NCBI RefSeq assembly: GCF_900120405.1
Contig: NZ_LT635492.1
Location: forward strand, 205,478 to 269,477
Reading direction: 5' to 3'
Origin: Urinicoccus massiliensis
GTDB taxonomy: Bacteria; Bacillota; Clostridia; Tissierellales; Peptoniphilaceae
Length of the DNA: 64,000 nucleotides
Part shown: piece after piece, positions 63,150-64,000 of the stretch
Position numbering within the stretch: the stretch's first letter is position 1
How the letters are laid out: each line of letters starts with the position of its first letter
The notes under the pieces: model-generated
What the model was told of the DNA's origin: nothing
What the model saw: the letters and a program-made list of their open reading frames with translations, nothing else
Databases searched by the model: none
Program-made: the position numbers and the translations under genes

Positions 63150-64000
63150 CTTAAATCTTTTAAGGACATTTCTTAAACTAATTCGACAATGAGCATAGGT
63201 TAATCCGCCTTGGAAGTAGGCAATATAGGGTTGACGCATTGGGCCGTCAGCTGACAATTCAATAGAGCTACCTTCAATAAAACCACCTGCTGCCATAATG
63301 ACAGGATCTTCGTATCCAGGCATATCCCAGGGTGTTGGGATGAAGTGGGCGTCAACAGGTGAACTTTTTTGAATCTCTTCACAAAAAGCTTTTAATTTTT
63401 CGGGATCCTTAAAGACAATGGATTGGATAATATCGGACCTTGGATCCTTGGCTTGAGGAATACATGGATAGGATAAGGATTCAAAACATTTGGCAAACAA
63501 CAAGGCTCCCTTTAAGGCTTCAGAAACAACATGGGGGGCCATAAACAAGCCTTGGAGAATTTGCCGGGTCATGCCAAAGGAAAGGCCACATTCTTTACCA
63601 ATTCCTGGTGCAGTTAGGAGGTTGGCTATATGGTCAATGTACTTGGCCTTACCTACAATGTATCCTCCGCAATATGCCAAACCACCACCTGGATTTTTAA
63701 TAAGAGAGCCAGCCATAATATCCACACCAAGGTCAGTTGGCTCCAGAATTTCTGTAAATTCACCATAGCAGTTATCTACAAAAATCGGAAGCTTAGAATT
63801 GATTGATCGAATCCGGTCGACAGCTTCTTTTATTTCCTGAATTGTGAAGGCTCTTCTTTGGCTATAGCCTGTGGATCGTTGAATGACAACCAAACTTGTT
63901 TTTTCGCTAATAAAGTCTTTGAACAGATTAAGATTCATTTGACCATCTTTTAAGGGGACTTCTTGATAGGAAACACCTCTGCTAAGCAAGTTTCCACTTT
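63129..64000 (-). CDS. Methionine gamma-lyase family PLP enzyme (YnbB/aluminium-resistance type), partial
   Basis: The frame runs off the right edge of the window, so the N-terminus is missing; at least 290 residues are present. PLP fold type I: IFVDNCYGEF with the cofactor Asp, and the Schiff-base lysine in SLIKNPGGGLA. It continues with YIVGKAKYIDHIANLLTAPGIG and the family's C-terminal YIAYFQGGLTYAHCRISL. Proteins of this family are annotated as aluminium resistance or methionine gamma-lyase-like; the true substrate is unknown. In Bacillus, ynbB lies near glnR and hflX. Confidence 0.88.
   Translation of the reverse strand, partial: SGNLLSRGVSYQEVPLKDGQMNLNLFKDFISEKTSLVVIQRSTGYSQRRAFTIQEIKEAVDRIRSINSKLPIFVDNCYGEFTEILEPTDLGVDIMAGSLIKNPGGGLAYCGGYIVGKAKYIDHIANLLTAPGIGKECGLSFGMTRQILQGLFMAPHVVSEALKGALLFAKCFESLSYPCIPQAKDPRSDIIQSIVFKDPEKLKAFCEEIQKSSPVDAHFIPTPWDMPGYEDPVIMAAGGFIEGSSIELSADGPMRQPYIAYFQGGLTYAHCRISLRNVLKRFKDENWIS

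Overview
The window is a low-GC, gene-dense stretch of a Gram-positive, anaerobic bacterial chromosome, most like Clostridia/Tissierellia. The supporting genes are polC (Gram-positive replicative polymerase), rny, rbgA/ylqF, rnpM/ylxR, nrnA, a lexA gene divergent from a yneA-like LysM gene, and a three-subunit [FeFe]-hydrogenase operon. No finer taxonomy can be supported. Both ends cut a gene: a cysteine desulfurase at the left and a PLP-dependent lyase at the right.

Layout. 0-3.4 kb: iscS(partial)-thiI (sulfur transfer to tRNA/thiamine) and a lemA-TPM pair with a glycine-rich tail. 3.4-4.8 kb: a complete ISL3-family insertion sequence inserted at the T-tract of the TPM terminator hairpin. 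5.0-18.98 kb: HAD phosphatase, rbgA, rnhB, yraN, comM, dprA and topA, followed by a compact pilus/competence-type cluster (PilB, PilC, pilin, short prepilin peptidase, bitopic protein), a cell-wall amidase and a non-canonical NTP pyrophosphatase. 19.06-19.30 kb: tRNA-His, tRNA-Lys and tRNA-Leu with a promoter and a strong terminator. 19.6-22.5 kb: an accessory alpha/beta hydrolase, an isoprenylcysteine-methyltransferase-like membrane protein and an M29 aminopeptidase on the opposite strand. 22.6-33.3 kb: rpsB-tsf-pyrH-frr-uppS-cdsA-rseP-ispG-polC, with dxr absent from its common place. 33.4-43.9 kb: rimP-nusA-rnpM-infB-rbfA-nrnA-truB-ribF, then rpsO-pnp-dut. 43.9-50.3 kb: ftsK, rimO, pgsA, cinA, recA.

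50.3-53.65 kb holds the most unusual locus. An Mre11/SbcD-like nuclease gene overlaps the recA stop codon. It is followed by a Rad50/SbcC-like ATPase encoded in separate genes: an N-terminal Walker A half ending in a CxxC zinc hook, a 78-residue coiled-coil protein, and a C-terminal half with signature, Walker B and H-loop. rny, a tyrosine recombinase, an AT-rich gene-poor gap, and the divergent yneA-like/lexA SOS pair with LexA-box-like sites follow.

58.2-64 kb: a relic resembling the outer end of the ISL3 element, now serving as a terminator between convergent lexA and hydA. Then, on the minus strand, hydC-unknown ORF-hydB-hydA, and finally a partial methionine-gamma-lyase-family gene.

Together the window carries translation, RNA maturation, replication and repair genes, lipid and isoprenoid steps, DNA uptake/processing genes and fermentative H2 metabolism. 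Many genes overlap by 1-20 bases, and intrinsic terminators and sigma-A-type promoters are easily seen between transcription units.
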